Assembly: GCF_900104815.1 (NCBI RefSeq)
Contig: NZ_FNTD01000004.1
Span: 6,199,001 to 6,263,000 of the forward strand
DNA length: 64,000 nucleotides
Direction of reading: 5' to 3'
DNA from: Streptomyces misionensis
Lineage (GTDB): Bacteria; Actinomycetota; Actinomycetes; Streptomycetales; Streptomycetaceae
Part shown: positions 8,282-16,702 of the stretch, piece by piece
Layout: every line of letters starts with the position of its first letter
How positions within the stretch are numbered: position 1 is the first letter of the stretch
Notes under the pieces: generated by a model
Told to the model about the DNA's origin: nothing
The model's input: the letters and a program-made list of their open reading frames with translations, nothing else
Database searches by the model: none
Translations under genes and position numbers: made by a program

Positions 8282-8971
8282 TCAGCCGTGGAACGCGGTG
8301 GTCGCCTCGAGAGCGGCGCGCTCGGTCGTCACCCGGTTCACCGGCGCGCTCTCGTCGGCGTAGCCGAACGAGACGCCCACGAGCAACTTCCCCTCGGTGA
8401 CGCCCAGTTCGCGCCGGATGGTGTCGGCGTAGAAGCTGAGCAGGCCCTGCGGGCAGCTGTCCACCCCGTAGGCGGCCATGGCCAGCAGCAGCGTCTGCAT
8501 GTAGGCGCCGACGTCGGCGGCCAGCCGTGCGCCGCCGTCGCCGGTGACGAAGAGGAAAGCGGCGTGGGGCGCCCCGTAGAAGCGCAGGCTCTCCGCGTCG
8601 TAGGCCGCGCGTGCCGCGTGGTCCTCGGGGCCGATGCCCAGCGCTCCGTACAGACCGGCGCCGAACGCCGCCCGCCGCTCCTGGTGGACGGGGGCGTACA
8701 TGCCCTCGGAGTACGGGAAGTCGGCCGAGGCGCGCTGTTCGGCGTGGGCTGCCAGCAAGGCGTCCGCCAGGCGCTCGCGTCGTGCGCCGCTGACCACCTC
8801 GACCCGCCACGGCTGCGCGTTGGAGTTGGACGGCGCGGCGCCGGCCAGCGAGAAGACGGCGCGCATCGTGTCCGCGGGCACCGCTTCGGGGCGGAACGCG
8901 CGTGTCGCGTGCCGGCCGCGTATCAGCTTCTCCGCGTAGTGGCTCAGCTCGGTGGGATTCGGCCCGCTCAT
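8282..8971 (-). CDS. Nitroreductase family protein
   Basis: The 229-residue protein has the FMN-binding N-terminal RGRHATRAFRPEAVP, the substrate/FMN loop GAAPSNSNAQPWRVEVV and the C-terminal ELLVGVSFGYADE-like block (here KLLVGVSFGYADESAPVNR) of the NADPH-dependent nitroreductase/enone-reductase family. These flavoproteins reduce nitro compounds, quinones or enones. AGGAG precedes the ATG at 8971. It is transcribed divergently from a TetR regulator gene across a 101-bp spacer holding two near-identical inverted repeats, so it is almost certainly controlled by that regulator, probably in response to a small toxic or electrophilic ligand. Confidence 0.88.
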   Translation of the reverse strand: MSGPNPTELSHYAEKLIRGRHATRAFRPEAVPADTMRAVFSLAGAAPSNSNAQPWRVEVVSGARRERLADALLAAHAEQRASADFPYSEGMYAPVHQERRAAFGAGLYGALGIGPEDHAARAAYDAESLRFYGAPHAAFLFVTGDGGARLAADVGAYMQTLLLAMAAYGVDSCPQGLLSFYADTIRRELGVTEGKLLVGVSFGYADESAPVNRVTTERAALEATTAFHG

Positions 8972-8993
8972 GAGACTCCTCAGGGACGCTTAG

Positions 8994-9011
8994 GTAAACG
9001 CTCTCGTTTAC
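8994..9011. promoter_or_regulatory. TetR operator O1: GTAAACG-N4-CGTTTAC
   Basis: Perfect inverted repeat, GTAAACG at 8994-9000 and CGTTTAC at 9005-9011 with CTCT between. It lies 23 bp upstream of the nitroreductase start. A second copy with one mismatch lies at 9048-9065, which makes chance occurrence unlikely. The site probably blocks the nitroreductase promoter when the divergent TetR protein is bound. Confidence 0.75.
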
Positions 9012-9047
9012 TTGCGGCGCCACTGTAGCCCACACATGCCCTCTGGA

Positions 9048-9065
9048 GTAAACGGGAACGTATAC
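9048..9065. promoter_or_regulatory. TetR operator O2: GTAAACG-N4-CGTATAC
   Basis: GTAAACG (9048-9054) and CGTATAC (9059-9065) repeat the O1 pattern with the same 4-bp spacer and one arm mismatch. It ends 7 bp before the TetR ATG at 9073, positioned for autorepression. Centre-to-centre distance to O1 is 54 bp, about five helical turns, so two dimers could sit on the same face. Confidence 0.72.
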
Positions 9066-9072
9066 TTCATTC

Positions 9073-9660
9073 ATGAGTACGGTGACGACGGCGCCCCGGC
9101 GGCAGGGGCGTGGCGGGCGCGAGCGCATCCTGGCCGCGGCCGCCCGGCTGTTCGCGAGCCAGGGGATCAACGCGACCGGCATGGAACAGGTCGCGGAACA
9201 GGCGCCGGTGTCCAAGCGCACGCTCTACGCGCACTTCCGGACCAAGAGCGACCTGGTCGTCGCCCATCTCCAGGACCTCGCCACGACGGGCCGGACCCTG
9301 GAGAGCGTGCTGCTGCGCGAGGACGTCCCGGCGAGGGAGCGGATCCTCGCGCTCTTCGCCCTGCCCGCGGCCGACGCGGCTCCGGTGCGCGGATGCCCGT
9401 TCATCGACGCCGCCGCGGAGTTCCCCGACCCGGACAGCGCGGTCCACTCCTACGCCCGCGAACAGAAACTGCTGATGGTGCGGCTGGTGACCGCGCTGGT
9501 GGCGGAGCTGGGCTGCCGCGAGCCCGCCGCACTCGCCGAGCAGCTCGTCACGCTCGCGGACGGCGCGGCCAGTCGGGCCATGGTGCTGGGCGACCCGGAC
9601 TACGGCCGCCACGCGCGGGCAGCGGCGGAAGTGCTCCTGGAGAACGCCCTGCCGGGCTGA
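9073..9660 (+). CDS. TetR/AcrR-family repressor of the divergent nitroreductase
   Basis: This 195-residue protein has a TetR helix-turn-helix at residues 15-60 (RERILAAAARLFASQGINAT, then VSKRTLYAHFRTKSDLV) and a variable helical ligand-binding domain. The C-terminal part (SRAMVLGDPDYGRHARAAAE) resembles the TetR_C subgroup that often regulates adjacent oxidoreductases. Spacing and two matching inverted repeats between it and the nitroreductase indicate that it represses both genes. The inducer is unknown. Confidence 0.88.
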   Translation: MSTVTTAPRRQGRGGRERILAAAARLFASQGINATGMEQVAEQAPVSKRTLYAHFRTKSDLVVAHLQDLATTGRTLESVLLREDVPARERILALFALPAADAAPVRGCPFIDAAAEFPDPDSAVHSYAREQKLLMVRLVTALVAELGCREPAALAEQLVTLADGAASRAMVLGDPDYGRHARAAAEVLLENALPG

Positions 9661-9716
9661 CGAGAGATATGGCCCCTGGTGACGGGGGGCCGGGGGCCCC
9701 GCGGTCCTTCAGGCGG

Positions 9717-10370
9717 TCACCGGGCCCCTCGGGGAGCGCCGTACCAGCGCCAGTCCGTTCGGCGGGGCCGTTCGGGGGTGCCGGTGCGGCCGGTGGCCCA
9801 CAGCAGGGTGGCCGAGGCGCTGTCGGTGACAGTCACGTCCGGGAAGAGCCGGTCGAGGGCCCGGCGGCTCAGGTCCTCCGGCGGGGTCCCGTCGCGCCGG
9901 ACTCCCCGGGCGATGTCGTACGTGTGGACGAGGGTCTCGACGACGCCCATGGCGGCGAACCCCTCCGGGTCGGAAGCGCCGAAGACATGCGGGGCCAGCA
10001 CGGCGGGGTCGGCGCTGTCCACGGCCGCCGCGAGCAGGCCGCCGCACGCCTCGACCACCGTCAGGAGTCCTTCGGGCCCCGCCGCCGAGTCGCCGAAGAC
10101 GACGTTCGCCGGACCGCCGGCGCGGTCACGGGACAGGCGCAGCGGCACCCGCGGGACGCCCATCGGGCGCGCGAGCCCGAAGCGCAACGCGTAGGTGAGC
10201 AGGTCGTCCGCGAGGTGTTCCAGGGTCTCCCAGCAGGTCCACTCCAGGTCGCCGGCCGCAACCCCCCACTGGTCGGACGGCACCCCGGAAAGCGTCTCGA
10301 CGCAGTGGGCGACGGCCTCGCGCACCTGCGCCCCGCGCACCGGCGCGTCCGAAGGTATGGATCGTGACAT
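9717..10370 (-). CDS. DinB/maleylpyruvate isomerase-fold (probable mycothiol-dependent) protein
   Basis: The 217-residue protein has the signature pair of the MDMPI N-terminal/DinB superfamily: WTCWETLEHLADDLLTYALR (metal His of EHLADD) near residue 45 and VVETLVHTYDIARG near residue 143, which supplies the other His. Family members bind Zn or Ni and use mycothiol in thiol transfer or isomerisation. There is no substrate clue. It sits 10 bp upstream of the slipin stop codon on the same strand only as a neighbour: slipin reads toward it from upstream, so the two could be co-transcribed (slipin first). Confidence 0.72.
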   Translation of the reverse strand: MSRSIPSDAPVRGAQVREAVAHCVETLSGVPSDQWGVAAGDLEWTCWETLEHLADDLLTYALRFGLARPMGVPRVPLRLSRDRAGGPANVVFGDSAAGPEGLLTVVEACGGLLAAAVDSADPAVLAPHVFGASDPEGFAAMGVVETLVHTYDIARGVRRDGTPPEDLSRRALDRLFPDVTVTDSASATLLWATGRTGTPERPRRTDWRWYGAPRGAR

Positions 10371-10379
10371 CCAGGCAGG

Positions 10380-11444
10380 TTACCGGTCGGTGTGCCTGCC
10401 CGGTTCGGCGTCCGGCGTGCCGTCCCGCAGGCCCGGCTCCAGGTCGGGGGCGCCGGTCAGCGGGTCGAGTCGCACGCCGGGGTGTGCCGCCGGTTCGCCG
10501 TCGGGCGCGGTGACCGGGGAGCCCGGCTCCAGGTCCGGGCCGCCGGTCGGCGGGTCCAGTCGCAGGCCGGGACCCGGCACCGCCTCGCCGTCGGGCGCCT
10601 CGCCCCGCGGGTCCCGCTCGGCGTCGGGCTGCGGGAGCAGGCCCGGGGCCGGCCGGGATCCGGGCTCCCCGCTCGGGGCGGGCTCCCGGTTGCCCCGCTC
10701 CAGGAAGTGCAGCAGTTCCACCGGGATCGGCAGGACGAGGGTGGAGTTCTTCTCGGCCGACACCGCCATCACCGTCTGGAGCAGCCGCAGTTGGAGCGCG
10801 GCCGGGGTGCCCGACATCTGTTCGGCTGCCTCGGCGAGCTTCTTGGACGCCTGGAGTTCGGCGTCGGCGTTGATGATGCGGGCCCGGCGCTCCCGGTCCG
10901 CCTCGGCCTGGCGGGCCATGGAACGCTTCATGGTGTCGGGCAGCGAGACGTCCTTGATCTCGACCCGGTCCACCTGGACGCCCCAGCCCACGGCCGGGCT
11001 GTCGATCATCAGCTCCAGGCCCTGGTTGAGTTGCTCGCGGTTGGACAGCAGGTCGTCCAGATCGCTCTTGCCGATGATCGACCGCAGCGAGGTCTGGGCC
11101 ATCTGGGAGACGGCGAACTTGTAGTCCTCGACCTTCACCAGCGCGCTCGTCGCGTCGACCACCCGGAAGTAGACGACCGCGTCCACGCGGACGGTGACGT
11201 TGTCGCGGGTGATGCCCTCCTGGGCGGGGATCGGCAGCGTGACGATCTGCATGTTGACCTTCTGCAGCCGGTCCACGAAGGGCAGGATCAGCGTCAGGCC
11301 CGGCGGCCGTACGTCACCGGCGACCCGGCCGAGCCGGAAGAGCACCCCTCGCTCGTACTGTTTGACGACCCGGGCCGCCATCCCCATGTACACGAGGGCG
11401 ACGCAGACCAGCGCGACGATCGCCCCCACCAGCTCCTGGGCCAT
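10380..11444 (-). CDS. Slipin (SPFH/band 7) membrane protein with a duplicated Pro/Gly tail
   Basis: The 354-residue protein begins with a hydrophobic anchor (LVGAIVALVCVALVYMGMAA) and then a stomatin/slipin band 7 domain (residues 30-250: VVKQYERGVLFRLGRV, GITRDNVTVRVDAVVYFRV, WGVQVDRVEIKDVSLPD). The coiled region ADAELQASKKLAEAAEQMSG follows. Slipins form ring-like membrane microdomain scaffolds. Residues 283-342 are two 30-residue copies rich in Pro, Gly, Asp and Glu, unlike most slipins, which end soon after residue 260. The ATG at 11444 follows a GGGGG box. Carbonic anhydrase is encoded 66 bp upstream. Confidence 0.9.
   Translation of the reverse strand: MAQELVGAIVALVCVALVYMGMAARVVKQYERGVLFRLGRVAGDVRPPGLTLILPFVDRLQKVNMQIVTLPIPAQEGITRDNVTVRVDAVVYFRVVDATSALVKVEDYKFAVSQMAQTSLRSIIGKSDLDDLLSNREQLNQGLELMIDSPAVGWGVQVDRVEIKDVSLPDTMKRSMARQAEADRERRARIINADAELQASKKLAEAAEQMSGTPAALQLRLLQTVMAVSAEKNSTLVLPIPVELLHFLERGNREPAPSGEPGSRPAPGLLPQPDAERDPRGEAPDGEAVPGPGLRLDPPTGGPDLEPGSPVTAPDGEPAAHPGVRLDPLTGAPDLEPGLRDGTPDAEPGRHTDR
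10419..10598 (-). repeat. Tandem duplication of 90 bp (30 residues) inside the slipin tail
   Basis: Residues 283-312 and 313-342 align over their full length: each starts APDGE, contains RLDP-TG-PDLEPG, and a third partial copy (TPDAEPG) ends the protein. The copies have drifted at several positions, so the duplication is not recent. A flexible acidic-proline tail of this kind may act as a linker or crowding brush on the cytoplasmic face; that is inference. Confidence 0.65.
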
Positions 11445-11510
11445 GATGACCCCCTCGCACAGAGGTCCGTTTCATCTGTCCATGCAACGATATGCCACTT
11501 TTGTAACTCC

Positions 11511-12089
11511 TCAGAGGGAGTCGAAGGAGTCGGTTTCCGCCCGGTAAGCCCGCACCGCGCCGGTGTGCACCTCGTAGTACCAGCCGTGCAGCGTGAGCCG
11601 GTCCCGCGCCAGGGCGCGCTCCACGCACGGGTAGGAGCGCAGCCGCAGCAGCTGGGTCAGCACGTGGCACTGCACGGCCTCGGCGACCTCCGGGTCCTCG
11701 GCCGCGCCGGACGGGCGGTGCGCCGCGTGCGCCAGCCAGTCGCGCACGGCGGGGACGGCGGTCAGGTCGTCACCGCGCACCAGCGCGCCGACGGCGCCGC
11801 AGTGCGAGTGGCCGCAGACCACGATGTCGCGGACGCCGAGCACCTGCACGGCGTACTCGATGGTGGCCGCCTCGCTGGTGGGGTGGGTCGAGGTGTGCGG
11901 CGGGACGATGTTGCCCGCGGTGCGCAGCTCGAACAGCTGGCCGGGGCGGGCGCCGGTGATCAGGGCCGGGACGACCCGGGAGTCGGAGCAGGTGATGAAC
12001 AGGACCTCGGGGGACTGGCCCGCGGCCAGCCGGGCGAACTCCTCGGGGCGCCGTCCGAAGTCCCGGGCGTTGTCGATGAGGGGCTGCAT
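11511..12089 (-). CDS. Beta-class carbonic anhydrase
   Basis: The 192-residue protein carries all beta-carbonic-anhydrase residues: CSDSRV (Zn Cys plus the Asp/Arg dyad) and HSHCGAV (Zn His and Cys). It interconverts CO2 and bicarbonate in the cytoplasm. I use ATG 12089 (MQPLIDNARDFG), the usual family start; a GTG at 12122 would add eleven residues. The gene precedes slipin by 66 bp. Upstream is a spacer with an imperfect inverted repeat (CCATGGGTG and CACCCCATGG) near 12164-12193. Confidence 0.92.
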   Translation of the reverse strand: MQPLIDNARDFGRRPEEFARLAAGQSPEVLFITCSDSRVVPALITGARPGQLFELRTAGNIVPPHTSTHPTSEAATIEYAVQVLGVRDIVVCGHSHCGAVGALVRGDDLTAVPAVRDWLAHAAHRPSGAAEDPEVAEAVQCHVLTQLLRLRSYPCVERALARDRLTLHGWYYEVHTGAVRAYRAETDSFDSL

Positions 12090-12226
12090 CAGCGGACCAC
12101 GCCTCTCGTGCAGGCCAAGCACTGGTCAATGAAAGGTCAAGAACGACCTTAGCGCGGCAAAGCCCCCCATGGGTGGCAATTCACCCCATGGAGGGACGGA
12201 GGCGATGCTGACCTGTGTTTCTCCGC

Positions 12227-13330
12227 TCAGGAGCCGACGAGCCCCTTCGCGTCCCGGGCGAGGGCGGTGAGCCGGGATATCGCGCGGAAGTACTTCTTGC
12301 GGTAGCCGCCGTTCAGCATCTCCTCGCTGAACAGCCGGTCGAACGGCAGCCCGGACGCCAGCACCGGGACCTCGCGGTCGTAGAGCCGGTCCGCGAGCAC
12401 CACCAGGCGCAGCGCCGTCGACTGGTCCGGCACCGGCCGCACATCGGTGAGGCAGACCGCCTTCAGCCCGTCGGTCAGCGCGCCGTACCGGCTCGGGTGC
12501 ACCTTCGCCAGGTGCTCCAGCAGCCGCGGGAAGTCGTCCAGGGAGGCACCCTCGGTGGCGTGCGCCGCCCGGGTCACCTGCTCGTTGGTGAACGGCGCCG
12601 GCGCCTCGGGCAGGCCGCGGTGGCGGTAGTCCTCGCCGTCGATGCGCAGGGTGCGGAAGTGGGCGGACAGTCCCTGGATCTCGCGCAGGAAGTCGGCGGC
12701 CGCGAACCGGCCCTCGCCCAGCTTGCCGGGCAGCGTGTTGGAGGTGGCGGCCAGCGCCACGCCCGCCTCGACCAGCTTGCCGAGCAGCGTGGAGACGAGC
12801 ACCGTGTCGCCCGGGTCGTCCAGCTCGAACTCGTCGATGCACAGCAGCCGGTGGTCGCTGAGCGTGCGCACGGTCTGCTGGAAGCCGAGGGCGCCCACCA
12901 GGTTGGTCAGCTCCACGAAGGTGCCGAACGCCTTGCGGGAGGGCTCGGCGGGGGTGGCGTGCCACAGGGAGGCGAGCAGGTGGGTCTTGCCGACGCCGTA
13001 GCCGCCGTCGAGGTACACCCCGCGAGGACCCGCCGGGGTCTTGGGCGCCTTGGCCCGGCCGAAGCCGAGGAAGCCGCGCCGGCCCGAGCCGGAGGCGTGC
13101 GCCCCGCCGAGCCCGGCCGCGAAGCCCTCCAGGACCGTGACCGCCTCGCTCTGGCTGGGCTGGTTGGGGTCCGGGATGTAGGTCGAGAAGCGGACCGAGT
13201 CGAAGCGCGGCGGCGGCACCATCTCGGCGACCAGCCGGTCCGCGGGGACGTGCGGCTCGCGCTCGCACAGGGAGAGGGGGCCCGCTTCGGTCAGGGCGCT
13301 GGATCCGGGGGCGCTGGTGGAGGACGACAC
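12227..13330 (-). CDS. zapE: ZapE/AFG1-type cell division ATPase
   Basis: The 367-residue protein is an AAA-type ATPase of the AFG1/ZapE family, with Walker A GGYGVGKTHLLASLWH (about residues 105-120), Walker B LLCIDEFELDD and sensor/Arg-finger blocks AATSNTLPGKLGEGRFAAAD and YRKKYFRAISRLTALA. In E. coli ZapE acts at the Z-ring; AFG1 homologues act on mitochondrial protein quality. I chose the GTG at 13330; the protein then begins with a low-complexity Ser/Ala stretch before PADRLVAEMVPPPRF, where homology starts. It diverges from the RibD-like gene across only 37 bp. Confidence 0.88.
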   Translation of the reverse strand: MSSSTSAPGSSALTEAGPLSLCEREPHVPADRLVAEMVPPPRFDSVRFSTYIPDPNQPSQSEAVTVLEGFAAGLGGAHASGSGRRGFLGFGRAKAPKTPAGPRGVYLDGGYGVGKTHLLASLWHATPAEPSRKAFGTFVELTNLVGALGFQQTVRTLSDHRLLCIDEFELDDPGDTVLVSTLLGKLVEAGVALAATSNTLPGKLGEGRFAAADFLREIQGLSAHFRTLRIDGEDYRHRGLPEAPAPFTNEQVTRAAHATEGASLDDFPRLLEHLAKVHPSRYGALTDGLKAVCLTDVRPVPDQSTALRLVVLADRLYDREVPVLASGLPFDRLFSEEMLNGGYRKKYFRAISRLTALARDAKGLVGS

Positions 13331-13367
13331 GGTTACCCATGCTAAGCGCCGTGTCACACTGCACGAC

Positions 13368-14171
13368 ATGCGACGCCTGTTCCCTGTGACCGACGAAACA
13401 CCAGCCCAGGCCCCCGGCGCGCCGGCCGCCGACCGAGAGTGGAGCTTCGCGGAGCTGGCCGCCGCCTACGCCTACCCGGAGCCCCGGGACCACGCCCCGG
13501 ACGCGCCCCGGCCCTGGCTGCGCGGCAACATGGTCTCCTCGCTCGACGGCGCCGCCCAGCACGACGGGCACTCCCAGCCCATCTCCAGCGCCGCCGACAT
13601 GCGGATCTTCGGCACGCTGCGGGCGCTCGCGGACGTGATCGTCGTCGGTGCGGAAACGGTACGGCAGGAGGGGTACCGGCCGGCCCGCGCCCGGGCGGAC
13701 TTCGCCGCGGCCCGCGAGGCGGCCGGACAGGCCCCCGCCCCGGCGATCGCGGTCGTCTCCGCGAGCCTGGAGCTGGACTACTCGCTGCCGCTGTTCACCT
13801 CGCCGCTCGTGCCCACCCTGGTCCTGACCGGGGCCGCGGCCGCGCCCGAGCGCGTCGCCGCCGCGGAGCGGGCCGGCGCCCGGGTGGTCGTCGCGGGCGA
13901 GGGCATGGGTGTCGACCCGGCCCGCGCGGTGAGCGCCCTCGCGGCCCTCGGCCACACGCGGCTCCTCACCGAGGGCGGCCCCCGGCTGCTCGGCCAGCTG
14001 ATCGCCGCCGAGGTGCTGGACGAGCTGTGCCTGACCCTCTCGCCGACGCTCACCGCCGGGGACGCCCAGCGGATCGCCGGGGGACCCTCGGTCGCCGTGC
14101 CGCGCCGGTTCGACCTCGTGTCGCTCCTGGAGGAGGACGGATTCCTGTTCGGTCGTTACCGCCGGCCCTGA
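13368..14171 (+). CDS. RibD C-terminal-like (dihydrofolate reductase fold) pyrimidine reductase family protein
   Basis: The 267-residue protein has the RibD_C/DHFR-like layout: PWLRGNMVSSLDGAAQHDG, ADMRIFGTLRALADVIVVGA (NADPH-binding), and LLTEGGPRLLGQLIAAEVLD near residue 205. Family members reduce a ribosyl-pyrimidine in riboflavin synthesis or related substrates. No deaminase domain is present, so it is a stand-alone reductase of unassigned substrate. ATG 13368 is favoured over upstream GTG/ATG codons because a TAAG-containing -10-like box (13341-13346) lies just upstream. Confidence 0.82.
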   Translation: MRRLFPVTDETPAQAPGAPAADREWSFAELAAAYAYPEPRDHAPDAPRPWLRGNMVSSLDGAAQHDGHSQPISSAADMRIFGTLRALADVIVVGAETVRQEGYRPARARADFAAAREAAGQAPAPAIAVVSASLELDYSLPLFTSPLVPTLVLTGAAAAPERVAAAERAGARVVVAGEGMGVDPARAVSALAALGHTRLLTEGGPRLLGQLIAAEVLDELCLTLSPTLTAGDAQRIAGGPSVAVPRRFDLVSLLEEDGFLFGRYRRP

Positions 14172-14177
14172 CATCGG

Positions 14178-14194
14178 CGGAACATGCCGTTCCG
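14178..14194. promoter_or_regulatory. Inverted repeat CGGAAC-N5-GTTCCG upstream of the next gene
   Basis: CGGAAC (14178-14183) and GTTCCG (14189-14194) form a perfect 6-bp inverted repeat. It starts seven bases after the RibD-like stop and lies 107 bp upstream of the next start, next to TTGGTC and TAGACC boxes that could form a promoter. Could equally be a short hairpin. Confidence 0.3.
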
Positions 14195-14301
14195 TTTGGT
14201 CTCCGGCGGGCACACTTAGACCGGCAGTACCCGTGCGAGCACGGGGAAGGATGGTTTTTGCAGGGGGCTCGCCCGGGCCCACGGAGGAGAAGAGGCGTCT
14301 G

Positions 14302-14775
14302 GTGTTCACAAGCATTCTGATGATCGAGAAGGCCATGACGTCGGCCGACGTCGAGTTCGTCACCACATTGCACGGCGACGAGCCCGTCACCTTCCATGTC
14401 CTCCTCCAGCCGCGCGGCGACCAGGCGGACCGTCTGCTGCGCGCCATCGACGACATCGCGCTCGGAGAGCTGGACGAGGCGGTGCGCGAACACGAGACGC
14501 CGGAGGGCGAGGACGCGCGGAGCGTCGGGCAGCGTGCCCTCGACGTGTCCGTGACCGCCCTGCGGGCGTCGGGCAGCACGGCGGACGGCCGGCTGATCGA
14601 GGACCACCCGCTGGACGCGCTGAAGTCGATGGTCGCCGAGGTGGGGGCGGACGAGGTGATCGTGCTCACCGATCCGCACTATGTGGAGGAGTTCTTCCAC
14701 CGGGACTGGGCCTCGCGGGCCCGGCACCGGGTCGGCGTGCCCGTGCTCAAGCTGTTCTCGCACAGCAAGGCGTGA
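14302..14775 (+). CDS. Conserved actinobacterial protein of unknown function upstream of murC
   Basis: The 157-residue protein starts MFTSILMIEKAMTSADVEFV (GTG at 14302, with GGAGGAGAAGAGG upstream). Its C-terminal half (AEVGADEVIVLTDPHYVEEF) has an alternating beta/alpha pattern like a universal-stress or nucleotide-binding fold, ending in a conserved HRVGVPVLKLFSHSKA. It is often found next to murC in Streptomyces as far as I recall. No catalytic motif is recognised; similar proteins carry unreliable names in databases. ATG at 14320 is an alternative start. Confidence 0.7.
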   Translation: MFTSILMIEKAMTSADVEFVTTLHGDEPVTFHVLLQPRGDQADRLLRAIDDIALGELDEAVREHETPEGEDARSVGQRALDVSVTALRASGSTADGRLIEDHPLDALKSMVAEVGADEVIVLTDPHYVEEFFHRDWASRARHRVGVPVLKLFSHSKA

Positions 14776-14876
14776 TCGCCCCGGGCCGTACCGGCCGGCC
14801 CTCCTTGCGCGGAGCCCGGTGCTCCAGCGCATAGGCTAGGGCCGCTCAAGCTCGCACCGTCTCTGGGGAGAAACGC

Positions 14877-16268
14877 ATGGCACCCGGCCTTCCTACCGCC
14901 ATGGACCGACCGCACTTCATCGGCATCGGCGGCGCCGGGATGTCGGGGATCGCCAAGATCCTCGCGCAGCGCGGGGCGAAGGTGGCCGGCAGCGACGCCA
15001 AGGACTCGGCGACCGCCGAGGCGCTGCGGGCGCTCGGGGCCACCGTGCACATCGGGCACGCCGCCGAGCACCTCGCCGACGACGCCAGCTGTGTCGTCGT
15101 CTCGTCGGCCATCCGCCAGGACAACCCGGAGCTGGCCCGCGCCGCAGAGCTGGGCATCCCGGTCGTGCACCGGTCGGACGCGCTGGCCGCGCTGATGACC
15201 GGGCTGCGCCCGATCGCCGTCGCCGGCACCCACGGCAAGACCACCACCACCTCGATGCTGGCGGTCTCCCTCGGCGAGCTGGGCCTGAAGCCGTCGTACG
15301 CCATCGGCGGCGACCTGGACGCGCCCGGCTCCAACGCGCTGCACGGCGACGGCGACATCTTCGTCGCCGAGGCGGATGAATCGGACCGCAGCTTCCACAC
15401 GTACGCGCCCGAGGTCGCCATCGTCCTCAACGTCGAGCTGGACCACCACGCCAACTACGCCTCGATGGACGAGATCTACGAGTCCTTCGAGACCTTCGCC
15501 GGGAAGATCGTGCCCGGCGGCACCCTGGTGATCTCCGCCGACCACGAGGGCGCCCGCGAGCTGACCCGCCGGCTCGCCGGAACCGTCAGGACGGTGACGT
15601 ACGGCGAGGCCGAGGACGCCGGTGTCCGGGTCACCGCCATCGTGCCGCAGGGGCTGAAGAGCCAGGTCACCGTGGTGCTGGACGGCGAGGAGCTGACCTT
15701 CGCGGTCTCCGTGCCCGGTCGGCACTACGCCCTCAACGCCGTCGCCGCGCTCGCCGCCGGTGCCGCGCTCGGCATCCCGGCCGCCGAGCTGGCGCCCGCG
15801 CTCGCCGCCTACACCGGCGTCAAGCGGCGCCTTCAGCTGAAGGGCGAGGCCGCCGGGGTCCAGGTGATCGACTCCTACGCCCACCACCCCACCGAGATGA
15901 CCGCGGACCTGGAGGCCATGCGGGCCGCCGCCGGCGACGCCCGCATCCTCGTCGTCTTCCAGCCGCACCTGTTCTCCCGCACCCAGGAGCTGGGCAAGGA
16001 GATGGGACAGACCCTGGCGCTCGCCGACGCCTCGGTGGTCCTGGACATCTACCCGGCCCGCGAGGACCCGATCCCGGGTGTCACCAGCGAGCTGATCATC
16101 GAGGCCGCGCGGGCCGCGGGCGCCGACGTCACCGCGGTGCACGACAAGGCGGAGATCCCGGCCGTGATCGCGGGAATGGCGAAGCCCGGTGATCTCGTTC
16201 TCACCATGGGCGCGGGCGACGTGACCGACCTGGGCCCGCTGATCCTGGACCGCCTGTCGCAGAGTTAA
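14877..16268 (+). CDS. murC: UDP-N-acetylmuramate--L-alanine ligase MurC
   Basis: This 463-residue protein has the N-terminal UDP-binding GIGGAGMSGIAKILAQRG, the ATP-binding GTHGKTTTTSMLAVSLGELG near residue 115, the Mg site AEADESDRSFH, the central NVELDHHANYAS and the C-terminal IDSYAHHPTEM and VVFQPHLFSRTQEL blocks. It adds L-alanine to UDP-MurNAc in peptidoglycan precursor synthesis. GGGGAGAAACGC precedes the ATG. msrB follows 13 bp downstream and is probably co-transcribed. Confidence 0.97.
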   Translation: MAPGLPTAMDRPHFIGIGGAGMSGIAKILAQRGAKVAGSDAKDSATAEALRALGATVHIGHAAEHLADDASCVVVSSAIRQDNPELARAAELGIPVVHRSDALAALMTGLRPIAVAGTHGKTTTTSMLAVSLGELGLKPSYAIGGDLDAPGSNALHGDGDIFVAEADESDRSFHTYAPEVAIVLNVELDHHANYASMDEIYESFETFAGKIVPGGTLVISADHEGARELTRRLAGTVRTVTYGEAEDAGVRVTAIVPQGLKSQVTVVLDGEELTFAVSVPGRHYALNAVAALAAGAALGIPAAELAPALAAYTGVKRRLQLKGEAAGVQVIDSYAHHPTEMTADLEAMRAAAGDARILVVFQPHLFSRTQELGKEMGQTLALADASVVLDIYPAREDPIPGVTSELIIEAARAAGADVTAVHDKAEIPAVIAGMAKPGDLVLTMGAGDVTDLGPLILDRLSQS

Positions 16269-16281
16269 GGGGCTGAGGCTC

Positions 16282-16689
16282 ATGTCGTACGACGTCGAGA
16301 AGCCGGACGAGCAGTGGCGCGCGGAGCTGAGCCCGAACGAGTACGCGGTACTGCGCCGGGCCGCCACCGAACCCGCGTTCACCGGCGAGTACACGGACAC
16401 CACCACCAAGGGCGTCTACTCCTGCCGCGCCTGCGGCGCCGAACTGTTCACCTCGGAGACCAAGTTCGCCTCCCACTGCGGCTGGCCGTCCTTCTACGAC
16501 CCGAAGGACACCGACGCCGTGGAGCTGGTCGAGGACCGCTCCCTCGGCATGGTGCGCACCGAGGTCCGCTGCGCCCGCTGCGGCTCGCATCTCGGGCACG
16601 TCTTCGAGGGGGAGGGCTACCCGACCCCGACCGACCAGCGGTACTGCATCAACTCGATCTCCCTGCGGCTCGAACCCGCCGGCGAGTGA
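16282..16689 (+). CDS. msrB: Peptide-methionine (R)-S-oxide reductase MsrB
   Basis: The 135-residue protein has both zinc CxxC pairs (CRACG and CARCG), the substrate motif HCGWPSFYDP and the catalytic Cys in RYCINSISL. It reduces methionine-R-sulfoxide residues using thioredoxin. Standalone, normal-length MsrB. It lies 13 bp behind murC in the same direction and converges on the large GHKL/NOV_C gene. Confidence 0.96.
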   Translation: MSYDVEKPDEQWRAELSPNEYAVLRRAATEPAFTGEYTDTTTKGVYSCRACGAELFTSETKFASHCGWPSFYDPKDTDAVELVEDRSLGMVRTEVRCARCGSHLGHVFEGEGYPTPTDQRYCINSISLRLEPAGE

Positions 16690-16702
16690 GGCCGGGGCCG
16701 GA

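Noticed and set aside
12164..12193. Imperfect inverted repeat CCATGGGTG / CACCCCATGG as an operator
   Set aside because: Arms match only with a one-base bulge and no related regulator is adjacent, so only mentioned with carbonic anhydrase.
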